Source of the DNA: Marsupella aquatica
Taxonomy: Eukaryota; Marchantiophyta
Direction: 5' to 3'
Length of the DNA stretch: 64,000 bases
NCBI GenBank assembly: GCA_973895155.1
Contig: OZ316893.1
Coordinates: forward strand, 25,978,001 to 26,042,000
Shown here piece after piece: positions 35,201 to 47,689 of the stretch; positions within the stretch are counted from its first letter, which is position 1; each line of letters starts with the position of its first letter. The notes beneath the pieces were generated by a model, which had not been told where the DNA came from, did no database searches, and saw only the letters and a program-made list of their open reading frames with translations. The position numbers were made by a program, and so were the translations under genes.

Positions 35201-38200
35201 CTAGTAATCTCCTGACCTCATTCAACCGCAAATCAAGACCAAAACGCAGTGGTGCTGCGGTTGTATTCATGTGGTCCATACCATCACAGAGAGGGCCTTC
35301 CACTCCACCATTTCCTTGTCCCTCTGATTCTCCCATCTCGTGAGTATCGGTGGAAGAAGTCATGGTAATTGGTTGTAGATGCAACATGTATGGTGCGGCA
35401 ATGAAAGCCTCTTTAGCATCGACAACCGGGTTCTCAAAAGCATCCACAGCTGATCCTCTCACTTCATTGCATATATCCCCTGCTTCGGTGAAACAGGCCG
35501 CACAAGTAGAGGCAAGGTCCTCACGTCCTACGAGTATATATGCCTGCGGGGGCCAATCTCCTGGAGGGGCTTCTCGACATCTGTCTAGTGCCTGCGTGGC
35601 AACAGTAATACGTTTGCCAACGACATACAATTAGTCAGAGTTAGAATACAAACTTGAAAGAATCATGCTGAGAATTTCCTTCGACTTCCAGGGTACCTCT
35701 TTACTCTTCCGACCTTCATTACCTGCTTGCCATCCATGGTCTGGTGGGTTTTCTCAAGTGGATGGCATAGCTAACTTCTACCTCAATTTATCTCAAATTC
35801 TAATCGTTCATTTCATTGACGCCAATCCATTTTAGGCACGCCCCCTTCGGATCAGCTGACACGGGACGCATAGGAAAACAAAAATGTAAGTGAATTTAGA
35901 AAGAGGCTAGAGACCGTACGTGTCTCATTGGGAGAGATACACCACAGGGGAGTCTGTCCAAATCTGGCAAGCTGAAAGTCTCGGCAACCATTGCCAAAAC
36001 CATCTTGTGTTCTGGTTGTGTTACGGTACCACGAGAAATAGTAACATGTACCCCTGTTGGAAGTGTATTGCCTGGCTCTTCGTTGCCAAGCAAGAGCTCA
36101 TAGAATCCCACAACCTTCCGAGACCAATCCACACAGGTAGCATCCTTCTGTAGCAGCATAGGAGGAAGTCCTTCCCCGTCCCGTGGAGTTATCCCAGTTT
36201 TCATACTCTTGATGATCAATTCCAATAGATTGGGAGGTTTTCTGCCAACCGTATCCAACAACGTTCTAGACAGTTCAGGTAATGGGGGCACAAATGTTGG
36301 AAAATCTCGAGTGTAGTGATCCACATACTCAAGCTCCCCTGCTGCTGCTGCTAAGTGGCTCAGTAACCTGGCTAGTTGACAAGCTTGCCTGTAGAGATCA
36401 TACCACAGTCAGAGGGATAGAGCCAAGCACGTTTCTTCAACAATCTCAAACAACACAATCAAATTCGACCTCGTTTGTGTTGATGGCACAAGTAGTGCGT
36501 TCAGAGCAATCAAGTACTAATACGAGCGCAAACCAAGCGCATGAAACTAATGCCCAGGCTCGTTGGGTTCTGTTTATAACGGGGGGTGAATTTTCTCTAG
36601 AATGTTGACATAGAGGACAAGGCAATAACATTAGACAGCCTACTCGTACAGAAGCGCTTCCGAAGCAGCAGCTTCTTTACATTCAGCGGACAACGCATGG
36701 AAACAGTCTTTTAACATAAACAATAACCTCTTCTGTTCTGCTGCTCAAAAACCATCCGACCAAGTAGAATCATGTTCCAGCTAAGGAATTTTCAAAAAAT
36801 AATTGTGACCAGTATGGTTGAGGAGTATAATTAGGACTTGCCTGCTTACAATATGGTGAGCAAACCAACTGCACACAGAGATCTTCAAAAATAGCACTCA
36901 CAGTAAATGCTGATAACTGTAAAAAGAAGGCAGTTAGGTCTCACCGCCACCGCAGAGTGTCAAGTTTGCAATCTTCGTACACAGCATGGAGTACCTCCAA
37001 AATCTCTATCATAACTGATATATAGGCCGGCATTTCATCAGACTCGTTCCCAGCACTGATATTGAGCCCGGGCTGAGGTAGACGGTCCAACGGAAGTGGC
37101 TTGTGGAACACAGGAAGGGCCAAAAATCTGCGGCTCAACAAATTGTTCTTGTGCATGCTACTTTGCAGTAGAAAATCCCACGGAGTCATCGATTCATTCG
37201 CCCGAGTTGGTGGCGGAGGGCGTCTAAAAGATGGCATATCTCGAATTATTTCCAAGATAAGATCAGAGAATCCTGCCCAATCTACATCTGGTTTACCATC
37301 AGGCGTTGGCAAGAAAAGAGCCTCTGAGGCAGGAAAATCACGCTCCAGAAAGTGTTTCAGCAGGTAGCGATAAAGTGAAGGACGAAGACCTTCAGCAAAC
37401 GCAGCTATGCATAAGGCAGTGACCCCAGACGAGAATGGCAGATTTAGCCCGCATCGATAGACCTGAATGTAGAGGCCGAGCCAAGGGCTAGTCAGAATTG
37501 TTGGAAGGACTGCTAGAAGCACTAAAGACTGGGTAGAGAACCTGAAAAGTCAAGCAATTACATGTTTGATTTATCATGTCCAAGCATCTCAGGTAAGGAC
37601 GGACTTTCCCACACACAACAAAGGAAGAAAAAAAATCCAAGTTCGCACAAAAAGTTGCACTTTAAAACAGTTAAATATTTTCGTTGCCTTCTGTGACACC
37701 AATTAAGTCTTATTGGTAGATGAAAGCAATTTGCATTACGACATTATAGAGTTTGAATGAGCACTATGATAAAATAGTAGAAGGTTCATATTCAAGTCGA
37801 CTAAATCATCACCGAAATATAATATCAAGGATGTACAACCTGGCCTGAAGACGTGAGTACATTGACTCGGTCTGCAACGAAATCTTGAATGCTCAACAGC
37901 TTCAAGGCCTCATCATCATGATCACTAGAGCCGCCCCGAAGATCTGAGGTTCTCTCTTGCTCAGAAGCAAAGCAGCGCTGAGAAGCTAGCTCTGCTGCTC
38001 TCAGAGGCAGGAAGAAGCTGCACATTTGATGTGATCCTGTCTGTCATTGAGAAGACTAAGTTACATTTCTCTCAGACGACAATGCCGGTTTGCACACGCA
38101 TGACCTCAACCTAAATCTCGTGCATGCTTATCTGGCCAAAGTAAAACAAGATCCTGCGGGAGGATTGCCTGAAGAGGAAAGGCACCAGATGCAACTAATC

Positions 38201-41200
38201 CAAGTCCGTACGCAAAGCATTAAATACTGCCTGACGTGAGAGCCCGCAAGTAGATCCAAGCCTTACATGCAGCGAGAGATTTCCATCAGGGGAGAGGAGA
38301 AGTAGATCGAAGTGCTGCTTGTCTTTTTTCCTGCAATGTATCAAGATCCAGCGAAAGAAACTGTGAAAAACAATTTGAATCATGCTCTTTGCTATATGGC
38401 AACACCGCCAAGATTCAGCCAAGGCCTAAGCTACTAAAAACAGGCCCTTGTTTCGATACAACTTGGCTGCATGCAAGCCGATTTACCATGGCAAAGTTTA
38501 AACCAATGCAGCGGTACACCTCGCAAGGGACTCCTAGTCATCTTTTCAGAATCCCAGGACTATTCAATTATGAATTTTTGTCTAACCACCAACTTAAAGC
38601 AACTCTCTACTACAATAAAGTCATAATGCTGAAGGTATGATCCCTTCCACCTTAAGACAGCCTGGGCACCCGTTTCTGTGAGGTTTCGAGAAGTTCTTGC
38701 CCATCCCATTCCATGCTCATTTCATTTCTTAGGTCAGCTCGGCATCATGCAAACTGAGAAATTTTTCATCCAAAAACATTCTTGCAAGCCCGAAGAGGGC
38801 AGATTATTTCAAGGTTTGGAGACCTTGGGTGAAGAGCGATAATTGGTGCAGCTGATATGGCTTCGAGTGACCATGCAACCTCCAGGCTAGCCTGTGAGCT
38901 GAGCTCCTCTGAAACTTTCCTTTGAGACAGCCTGAATGCAGAGAGTCTTTGATACTCCTTGACCACCAGACACAAAATTGGGATTCCATCTTCATCTGTG
39001 GCCAAAAATACCTGCAACCATTTGCCCTTAGTCGGTAAGCCATGAGAGTGGAGCAGAATCTGAGATAATGTTACTGATTCCGTTGAAAAATACATTGCAA
39101 TAGATGTATAAGTTAAGACTTGAAGTCCAGAAACACTCCCAGGAGTAACGTCCTCATACTACCGATCCAGGTGTTATCAATTGCACAATAACTTCGGATA
39201 CTGAGACCAAATACAACTGAAATATACAGCTCGCATGAACTTGGTATAAATTAAGATGTTCTAACGTAAACAGAAAACTTGAGAATCTGTGGCTGTCGGA
39301 CATTTCATAGAGAAAAGGAAGATACTGCAGCGGAGGGAAGTACGAGGACTGTCCACTTCCGTGCCTACGAATCGATGAACATTTCAAAACGAGATGATAT
39401 CGTACGGTACTTCGCTATACTTCACGACAGCTTATATACCCAATGACATCCACTCTTTTCATCACAAAAAACATTTAGCCGCTATACGTTGAGATTATGA
39501 AGATAACAACCTTGTCCTTAATTGAATGTTGTTTCAACATTATACTTTCCAGTCACTTTCTATAGCCTGAGAAGAGAGGTCAAGAAATGCCATACCTGAC
39601 TGGCATGTGGCGGCCCAGGTTTCTCCTGCCACACTCGCCTAAGGCAAAAGGTTCCATACTCCTCCCATGCATGTGGCGAAGTTGTAGGCTGAGTCTTAGA
39701 TAAAGAAAACGATTCTACCTTGGGAGGGACAGACTTAATTTCCCATATAGAATGATATTTCCTTCCTGCATTGATAAGAATAGGCACATCATGTAAACCG
39801 ACATCAACAACTTGCAGGTGTCCAACAAAAAGCAAGAAATTCTCACGCAAAAGAACAAAACACTCTAAGACCCTGGCAAAGTTCACAGGAACAGACACTA
39901 ATAGTTGACAGTCACGGTTGAAGAGCTGCCACTGAGAGCCAAATCTTATCCTCCAACATGGCAATGAAATTCATTTGCATTAACACTTACGGTTGAGTGC
40001 CTGATATTTGCAAAGTTTCGAAAGCAACAAAACGCACCGAGCCCCTCACAGTTACCGCAGTCTGTGAAGGTGGAATTATTGAACCGATGACTTTTTTCGA
40101 TTACTAAATGTTTAGGAACCTCTGAAGAAACGCCTCGTGCTCTATTACAAGTTCCGACATTCGGCACACATGCTCGGGAGTTACACCTGACATACCTTTG
40201 TGATATGACACCAGATATGGAATCTCACTGCTCGACCATATAATTGTTTCTTCCATATCCGCCATCAGCATGAGCCTTGGCCCATCTGTAACGAGAACAG
40301 CCTGCAAATTCATATCATTGAAGCTAATTCCAAATGAAAAAGTGCACACTTTTGAGCTAATAGACGCATGCCTTCCGAATACAGGCCTGTGATAATAATA
40401 CTTTAGATTCTTAACATTTGCAGTGCCAGTTGACGCAAACAGCATGAATCCCCATTTATAGCTCATAATTCCAATTGTGACAGCCCTCTTCAAGTCCATG
40501 TACTGCTTGCTTCCACCTGACCGGCCACTTGTAACCATCACTTGAGTCGAACAGTGGCAGAGACTTAATCAGGCACTTACCTGGGGCTCTTCGAGGGGAT
40601 GCAATAGAGCCAAAATGGAGGCCATCGAACTGGGAGGCGCTGTTGATGAGAGACTTGCTCTTCTGCCGAGCGAACTATGGGAGAAAGGCGAACTTCTGCT
40701 TCCCGTACCAAAGAAAGGTCCATCTCTCGAACCTTCTCGTATGGTTGACAGTGGTGAACCCTTAACAGGGGTAGTACAAGGCCCAGTGCTGACGAGTGGA
40801 ATTTCTGCAGTTCGCTGCAGCAATAACCCATTAGGGATGGGCCATATTGAACCAACTGAAAACTGCAAGGGTACCGAATGCATCTCACCTGCAAAATAGG
40901 CCCACTAAATGTTTTCGTGACTCCCAACTTGGATTCCATTGCCACAATCAAGAATCACATCTTCACAGAACGTAAGTACCGGCCCTGCTTGACAACTATT
41001 CTGATATGCGAAAAAGAAGAGCAACTTAGAGAGGGAGAGACAAGAACTGTGCTTCCAACAAATTGATTTGAATGCGATTCGAGTGACTTATAGTTCAGTA
41101 CAATATCAGTGGACAAAAAGGTCAAAGGTTGGGAAGTTAACATATATGTATCTCCCGAGTCTGCTTACCAGCAGGACTGTACGTCATGAGGCAATCAGAA

Positions 41201-42321
41201 TGTAGTATACACAGAAGGGGCTCGCTCATTCGTTCCACTCGACACCATTTAGCCTGTACTTTCCGCCACATATTAAATTAACGAGTCAGCAATCGGAGCA
41301 CTAAGAAGATGTATTTCTAGATATTGGAACGTTAAGTATCTCCAACTTGTTCTTTCTTCATCCACTCACCAAACACGAAGTGCGAACAGGGAGATGCAGA
41401 TTTTTGCTTTCCAGACAGCATGCTTCATTCCATAAACGGGTCAATCAATCCTCTCGGTGGACTCCGCAGAGGCTCTGGACTTTAACTCAATCCGTCCATT
41501 CACACCAATCAATGATCAAAAGTTGCTGACAACAAAACGAGTTCGACCTACTGTACACATTAATCACATGCTATCTATCATAGGCTCCAACAGCATTACT
41601 ACCGCTAGAGATGACCAATAAAAAATGCCCCAAACCTGAAGGACTGCTGTCGGTGCGCTAAATTGCTTATGGACTTCCTGGCCACCACTCCAGATAACTC
41701 TGACGAAAAATGATGACAAATTCGGGTCAGTAAAGTTCACGAAAAGTAGCACAAATAACATCTCCATAAGATGAGAGGAGAAAGAACAAGCTATTACTGT
41801 TAGCTGATCCCAGTCATTTTATCATAAAGACTTGCATGGTCGTCCAGTTAAATCTAGAGCAATTGCCTTCTTGAGATTTGTCATGATAAAGAATTTGATC
41901 TGCAAAAAGGACTTGGAAGCGTCCAAGCTTCTGCGTGCTTGAAAAGGGAGAAAGTATCCAAGTCAAGGCAGGCATAGAAGCAAATTCAAATCCATGTCCA
42001 TGGCATTGTTCTGAGGTACAGAACAGTGTCTACTAAGGGACTTCAGAATTGTGCTTACTTGTTTTGGAAAATGTAGAGCTCTTGATCATGGTCCCAGCAG
42101 CCAGACATGACGGAATTGTACTCGTATCCTCCTCTGACCTTGGCAGTGCCCGCCGCAAATAAGGAGTAGCGTCCTGATCCACTGGCATTTTGCTCCATCT
42201 CCTCTCTCCCAGTGCCCTTCTCGTGGCGGTCTCCATTTGCATCTCTGAGCGGTCCAACCACTTGCAGACCAAACGGCTGGAACTCGTTGATGACAACCAG
42301 AGGCCGCTTTATTTTCCTCAT
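32220..42321 (-). CDS. APC1: APC1, anaphase-promoting complex/cyclosome subunit 1
   Basis: Twelve minus-strand exons: 42059-42321, 41636-41699, 41169-41253, 40581-40888, 40196-40301, 39596-39765, 38824-39011, 38267-38330, 37840-38040, 36945-37462, 35920-36388 and 32220-35591. They sum to 5808 bases (1935 aa), all in phase with GT-AG introns. APC1 is the largest scaffold of the nuclear E3 ligase that ubiquitinates securin and cyclins. The N-terminus (VVINEFQPFGL, VIWSGGQEVHKQF) and the following blade-like segments (LVTDGPRLMLM, WEIKSVPP, FLATDEDGIP, LLLLSPDGNLSL, FVADRVNVL) form the WD40-like propeller, with a Ser/Pro/Gly-rich loop in exon 4 that may carry phosphosites. The last exon holds the Ala/Gly-rich PC repeats (HAGFLMSLGLH, GVLLGMAAARRG, ALAAGLALGLVTLG) at about residues 1070-1500 and the C-terminal domain, ending TRDLIP. 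Length matches animal APC1 and exceeds my recollection of Arabidopsis (~1680). Confidence 0.93.
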
Positions 42322-42689
42322 TGCTCGTCCTCCTCCGGAATTGATTAGCTCCTTTGCGCTTTCCTCTCTACCATCGCTCGTAGAAGAGGATCGAGACCTG
42401 TAGACCTAGAGCTGAACAACAGCAGACTTCTGCTGGTCGCCTCCGTCATGAAAAACATCTCTTCTTCACTACGCCAAACCCACAAAACCCACAAAACCCC
42501 CTTAAACCCTGAACTCTTTCTCTCATTCTCGCTCCCGCTCTCGTCCTGAACTTTCAACACTACGCTAGTCAGTCAATCAATCTCAATTGCCGATGAAATT
42601 GCCGTTTCTTTCTCGATGGCGTTGTGCAATCTCGACGTTTTCTCTTGTGACATTTATTATGACATTTATTTTTGTTATTACATTGACAC

Positions 42690-43200
42690 TATTTAATTGA
42701 AACAAAAGCCGTGATGGACCCAGACATTGTCCCTGCACATCCCCATCCCACACCAAGAGTCCCTTTACATTAAAAAGAAAAAGAAAAAAGTAACCAGTAG
42801 TGGAAGGGAGTTGACTACTTTAATTACCTTAGGGAGAAAATAATCAAGACATCATCTCACCATGAGTAGTTAAAAAAGATTAACTAGTCTTGGATTGCAA
42901 TTGACTACTTTAATTACCTTAGGGAGAAAATAATCAAGACATCGTGGTGATGCTGAGTAATGGCATGATGTCTTTCAAGTTCAAGGTCAAGTTACTGACA
43001 ATTTGATAATGTAATTGAAACCGGTTGCAAATAATAAAGATATAGTTTACAGGTCAAAAGTGTAAACAATGTTACCTGAGTTAGTTTAAATCTTCTGAGC
43101 AAATCTATTCAAACTTAGCAAGTAGATCAGCACTTCATAGACAAAGTGGAGGTCCATCCAGACTTTAGTTTCCTCTATAATTAGTACCCTCTTTTCAAAG
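42690..43200 (+). repeat. dispersed repeat, copy B
   Basis: Second copy of the element at 3750-4560: one 'GATGGACCCAGACATTGTCC' unit with the AAAAAGAAAA tract, then 'TGATGTCTTTCAAGTTCAAG', 'GGTCAAAAGTGTAAACA' and 'GACAAAGTGGAGGTCCATC'. It also contains its own duplication, 'TTGACTACTTTAATTACCTT' at 42811 and 42901. It lies about 370 bp upstream of the APC1 start codon. Confidence 0.78.
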
Positions 43201-44317
43201 TGAACATTAAAGTTCTACTAACTAACACAATTATGGTGAACACGAAAGAATCTGAACTCTCCAAATTCTGTTAGGCACAATTGTAATTAGTGTTACAGTA
43301 ATGTTAGTTAATGTCTAAATTATTACAATTAGTCCATAATTGACATTGGTAATATTACTTGAAGAGTAAACCAAAAATAATTAGGCTACACAAATATTGT
43401 CACGAAACCAGTTAGAGTGAACAGTGTAGTTAGTTTGGAATGACCCAACACTCTAAATCCTACCAGATTGGATGGGTGTCATCAACCTCAACACCCTTGG
43501 GGAGGGGGGGGGGGGGGTTAGGGTTTAGGGCTTGGAGCACCCAAGCAGGAGTAGTGGGGAGAGTTGGAGTGGGAGAAAAATATGAGGCCCAATCCAATGA
43601 GGGTTGAAAGGAAACGTGTGTTGTGTTCAGGGTAGAGGAGATGGTGAAACCTGGCCCAAAATTAACAAGTTGCAAGTTAAATATTGCAAGTTAATTAGAG
43701 TTATTTACTCGACCAACAGTGGAAAAAGAGGACAAAGTAACGATTTAGCTGAAAAGAGTGACAAAATATGTATTTCGACAAAAAATAGTGGCAATGTCTA
43801 AAATTTCAATGTTCCTAGTAACCCTAGATCAAGGTGCAATTATCTCATTAATTATCTCAGGAAACCTAATAGAGTTTCACCTGTAGTGGCGGAAGCCAGA
43901 ACCCCATTTAGATTGAAATTCAGGATGAGTTACATTGACACCAACTGCCAACTACTCTGGTCACCTTAATTGGTCCTGTCTCCTGATTAGCATTTGCCCA
44001 CAATTAACCTTGGTAGCCCTAATCTGAGACTGGGGCAAGCTTCAACAAAAAAATCTTACTATAAAAGCGCAAACAAAGTCTACTCTTAAGGGCCTAGGTG
44101 AAACCTCTAGACCATAACACCAGTAGAGACAAAAATGATCATGAATCTCAATTAAAAAACACTTAAAATGAGGATTAACAAAATAGCATGAAAATATTAT
44201 TGTGCAAAATTTATTTTCTTCATATCTTTATTTTCTTCATATCTGTTTATGTTCAAGGAACGTGGGGCTAGTACCACTAAATATGGATTTGCTTCCGTGC
44301 TCTCGGATTTCTTGTAA
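43201..44317. other. intergenic between APC1 and the DHH gene
   Basis: The two genes are divergent. A 14-base G run (about 43504-43517) is followed by 'TTAGGGTTTAGGG', a short plant-telomere-like motif. No coding feature. Confidence 0.5.
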
Positions 44318-44531
44318 ATGTGATATATTTGGCATAGACTAGTCACGAGAGAGGATAGGTTTTCTTCGAGCCCATTAAGAACTGGGAAGATGTGATATGT
44401 TGGCATAGACTAGTCACGAGAGAGGATAGGTTTTCTTCGAGCCCATGAAGAACTGGGAAGATGTGATATATTGGCATAGACTAGTCACGAGAGAGGATAG
44501 GTTTTATTGGAGCCCATTAGGAACTGTGAAG
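44318..44531 (+). repeat. 71-bp tandem triplication upstream of the DHH gene
   Basis: Three units with 'ATTGGCATAGACTAGTCACG', 'AGAGAGGATAGGTTTTCTTC' and 'GAGCCCATTAAGAACTGG', nearly identical; the third diverges at its end. It sits 190-400 bp before the start codon, so it may lie in the promoter or 5' UTR. Confidence 0.9.
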
Positions 44532-44716
44532 GTGTGCAGTGGTTTTTAGAGGTTCATCTCGTAATGTTGCTGCTCTCGAGATTCTGCACCTGCTCTCTCA
44601 TCCCAGCTATTGGTAGGAGGAAGACCCATCTCAAAATCCAGCTCTCGAATTCGCAGGCCAGGAAAAGGAGTCGAAACAGAGCTGCTGCACTGGCGGGACA
44701 AGGAGGAGCAGCGGCA

Positions 44717-47689
44717 ATGGCAAGCAACCCAGAAGGCGCAGCAGCAGCGAGGGCAGTAGTTCTGTATCACTATCCCTGTCCAGATGGTGTGTTTGCAGCG
44801 TTGGCTGCGCATCTGTACCATTCCGCCATCGGTTGTCGTGCTCTGTTCCTTCCCAACACTGTCTACCGGCCCTTAAGGCACGCTTTCTCTAACCCTCAGC
44901 AGTCTTTCCTTGGGGCAGTGAACTTCCTGATCTTAGAGTGAGTATAGCTTTGAAGTGGTCGGAGGAATTTCTTCTGGCCATCTAAGGGAAAACCAAAAGG
45001 CCCCAAAACTGGTTCACATTTTCGAGGCTTTTGGTCCAAAAAATTGCCTGCCTGTTTCTTTTATTATTTGGTTTCTTCTTTTGCTATTTGAATTTTTTGA
45101 TTAGGGGTTTTCACCTCAGTCTGGTTGGTGTAATGGTCAGTTTCGTTAATTTTTCTTTACATGAGGACTCTTTGCGAGGACAGTGTGTTTCCTGCTGTCT
45201 ATTATTGCCTTCTGTGCTAGAGGCTTCGTTGAGTTGATGTTTTGGCCTAAGGTTTTCCGCACATTCTGCTTGATAAGAAATTTCCAGGAGTCGTTAGTAC
45301 AGAAAGAGTGCCCCAATGGCAATGCGCTTCTTTCGTCTGTTCAAGAAACAATTGATGAGTTTATGAGTCAATTCTGGTTGAACTTTGCGATGGTAGATTC
45401 CAGTTTGGGTGTTAAATTAGTTTTGTTGTTGATTTCCAACGGAAAGTGAGAGACCTTGATAAAGGACCGTAGTCCGCCTATAACTGGGTATCAAGGTTAT
45501 CCTGCTTGTCATCGAGAGAAACTAGCGGATGTCGATAGTCATTGAACGGAGATCTAGTATATTCTGCAAGGAAGCAGTCCTGTATCCATATTTCGTCAAA
45601 AAACAATTATCGACAAGCAAGAGAATGCCGAGGATTAACCTTGGTAGCCCTAATTCTGTTGGAAAAGTAATCTTTTAGTGATTTAGCTTTATAAAGTATG
45701 GAGAACCGAAAGTAGGTTGGAACCAAAGCTGGAGTCAGGGACGCGATTTTATTTAGTGCTTCTCGCAAATTTAATGCTTGAGAATGAAATTGTGCATCAC
45801 TGATTTCTGTGTCCATTTCCCTATTAGGTTGCTAATGTTTCGACTGTTTCGACTTTGTTTCAGGATACAAGACTTGAAAGTCCAGGATGTGGACGTATTC
45901 TATCTCCTAGATTTTGCAGGGCCTGAAGGGTTTGCTTTGGAGCTGGCAAGAATTGCGAAACAGTAAGTTTGAGTCTGTCTTACCCAGCTGCTGAACTAAT
46001 AATAGTCTTACCGCCCAAATTTAAGTTGTGAAAGGACGCTAATGTCAGATTGGGCAATGCGTATGTGAACCTGGTATCTTTTTAAGGCTTTCTTCTTGGA
46101 TTATAATGTCGAGTCCAGACGTGAAAGATCTGAGTGATCTCCTGTGGTTTCAGTGCAGGGTGGTTATCCTCGACCATCATAAAACGGCTCTGGACAGTCT
46201 GCCACAAAATGGAGAAGGTCCTCAGAATCTACAGTGTGTCGTAGATATGAACCGGAGTGGTGCAACAATATCATATGACTACTTTGAAGAGAAGCTCCTG
46301 TCAAGCAGGACAGGCGTAAATGGTTTGCCTAGAAGTTCAGAAAGGACGAGCTTGGTTCCTGGTACCAATTCACAGCAGATCAAAACTCTCTTCAAGTACA
46401 TTGAAGATGCGGATCTCTGGAGGTGGGTTCTGACAGATAGCAAGGCATTCAGCAGCGGGCTAAATGACATGGGCATTGAGTTCAGTGCTTCAGCCAACGG
46501 AAGGGTCTTTGACCAGGTGAGATTTCAAATTTTGTCTGGGTGAGCGTCAACTCACTTTGAGATAAATTCCTTTCTGTCCTTCTTCAGTGTATTTGTGAAA
46601 ACCTTGTATAAGCCTTGAGACCACTGCTTCTTTGCTGCATAAGTTGAGGTTTCTCTAATCCCATTGTTCGGTGCACAGTTGTTAGGTTTGAATGCGCAAG
46701 AACTCATAAGCAATGGGAAGGAAAGTCTAAAGGCAAAGCAAGCAGCCATAGATGATGTGCTCAAAACATCCTTTCCTGTGGAGCTCGGTCGCGGTCGATA
46801 TGGAAAATGCCTGGTATTTATCTATCTCCAAATTCAGTGTTCTTTACTTAAAAAATGTCAGCGATGCAGCTTGGATGGTCGGAGTTACAACAGGTAGGCT
46901 TCGTTATGTTGTGTAGTGCTTAGGGTTTGTGTGAAATTAGTACTAGCTCTGAACTCAGGTCTAAGCTGAACTTTGTTTATGCTTGTTAGATTTATGAAGT
47001 GGCAAATTTCTAGGAAGGATAGGAAGTCAGAGAAAAGAGATTGAAATTCCGCAAGTGATGGCATGGATCTTCTTGCAGGCCGTGCATGGCGATAGTGTTG
47101 CCCACCTTCGAAGTGAATTGGGCAATCAACTAGCCGCAAAAAGCCTAGAAAATGGTCTTCGGTAAGTTGAAGGCATACCCAGAGTTGACTCTTGTTAAAG
47201 GATACCATCTTCTGTACTCGGGATTTCTTACCCTTTATTGATCTCCCTTGCCACTCTCGATTCTTTCATACTGCATTGATATTGTCATCTAAAAACGCGC
47301 AGGCCCATAGGAGCAGTTGTGTATGTACAACTGGGTTTTGATGGGAGTGAAACCCAGTATAAGGTTAGCCTCCGCAGCATGGGAGACAACGCTGATACCA
47401 CAGAGATTTCACAGGTATTGGACCGACCTATTAATCTCGTTTGCATGCAAAATGACTGAAGCCGTTTTCTATTGAAATGTCCATGGTGTTAGTTCATGCT
47501 GTGCAATGCAACAAGATTACGCTCGAATTTGCAGAAATTTGTGGCAGCATGTGGTGGACATCAGAGATAGTACACTTGATGTTCAATTTTGTCTCTGATC
47601 TGCAGGCATATGGAGGTGGAGGCCATCGGAATGCGAGTTCTTTCATGATTAGTAGAGACGAATTGGAGCTTTGGAAAGTGAAGTCATAG
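44717..47689 (+). CDS. DHH/DHHA1-family phosphoesterase
   Basis: Seven exons: 44717-44937, 45864-45962, 46159-46516, 46679-46813, 47079-47161, 47303-47414 and 47606-47689. They sum to 1092 bases (363 aa), all in phase. N-terminal LYHYPCPDGVFAALAAH is the first DHH-family motif in the variant form common in plants, where two of the usual metal ligands differ. FYLLDFAGPEGF follows. VVILDHHKTAL (about residues 108-118) is the diagnostic DHH motif, and GGGGHRNASSF near residue 342 is the DHHA1 substrate-binding glycine loop. The family hydrolyses phosphodiesters in short nucleic acids or cyclic dinucleotides; the substrate here is not evident. An in-frame ATG near 44563 would add about 50 Ser/Arg/Leu-rich residues resembling an organelle targeting peptide; I chose 44717 as the conservative start. 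Confidence 0.87.
45008..45380 (+). repeat. intron-1 segment shared with the TFIIIC gene, copy 1
   Basis: About 370 bp inside intron 1 of the DHH gene match 51468-51845 at roughly 85%, colinear and in the same orientation. Shared stretches include 'AAATTGCCTGCCTGTTTCTT', 'GGGGTTTTCACCTCAGTCTG', 'GAGGACTCTTTGCGAGGACA' and 'GAGTCGTTAGTACAGAAAGA'. Confidence 0.9.

Noticed and set aside
37463-37541. Longer APC1 exon 10 starting at an AG before 37541
   Set aside because: It breaks the phase with exon 9. The acceptor at 37462 gives SSGQ-VYRCGLNL in phase, as in plant APC1.
38080-38215. Open stretch AILPQDLVLLWPDKHARDL inside an APC1 intron
   Set aside because: It reads like protein but does not join in phase with exons 8 and 9, which connect directly and in frame.
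39800-40195. Open stretches TPEHVCRMSELVIEHE and TAVTVRGSVRFVAFE as APC1 exons
   Set aside because: They cannot be joined in phase. The direct junction 40196 to 39765 gives SYHKG-RKYHSIWEI in phase and matches the expected APC1 order, so this is an intron.
43504-43532. Interstitial telomere from TTAGGGTTTAGGG
   Set aside because: Only about two repeat units; too short to be a telomere relic, and the adjacent G run suggests slippage.
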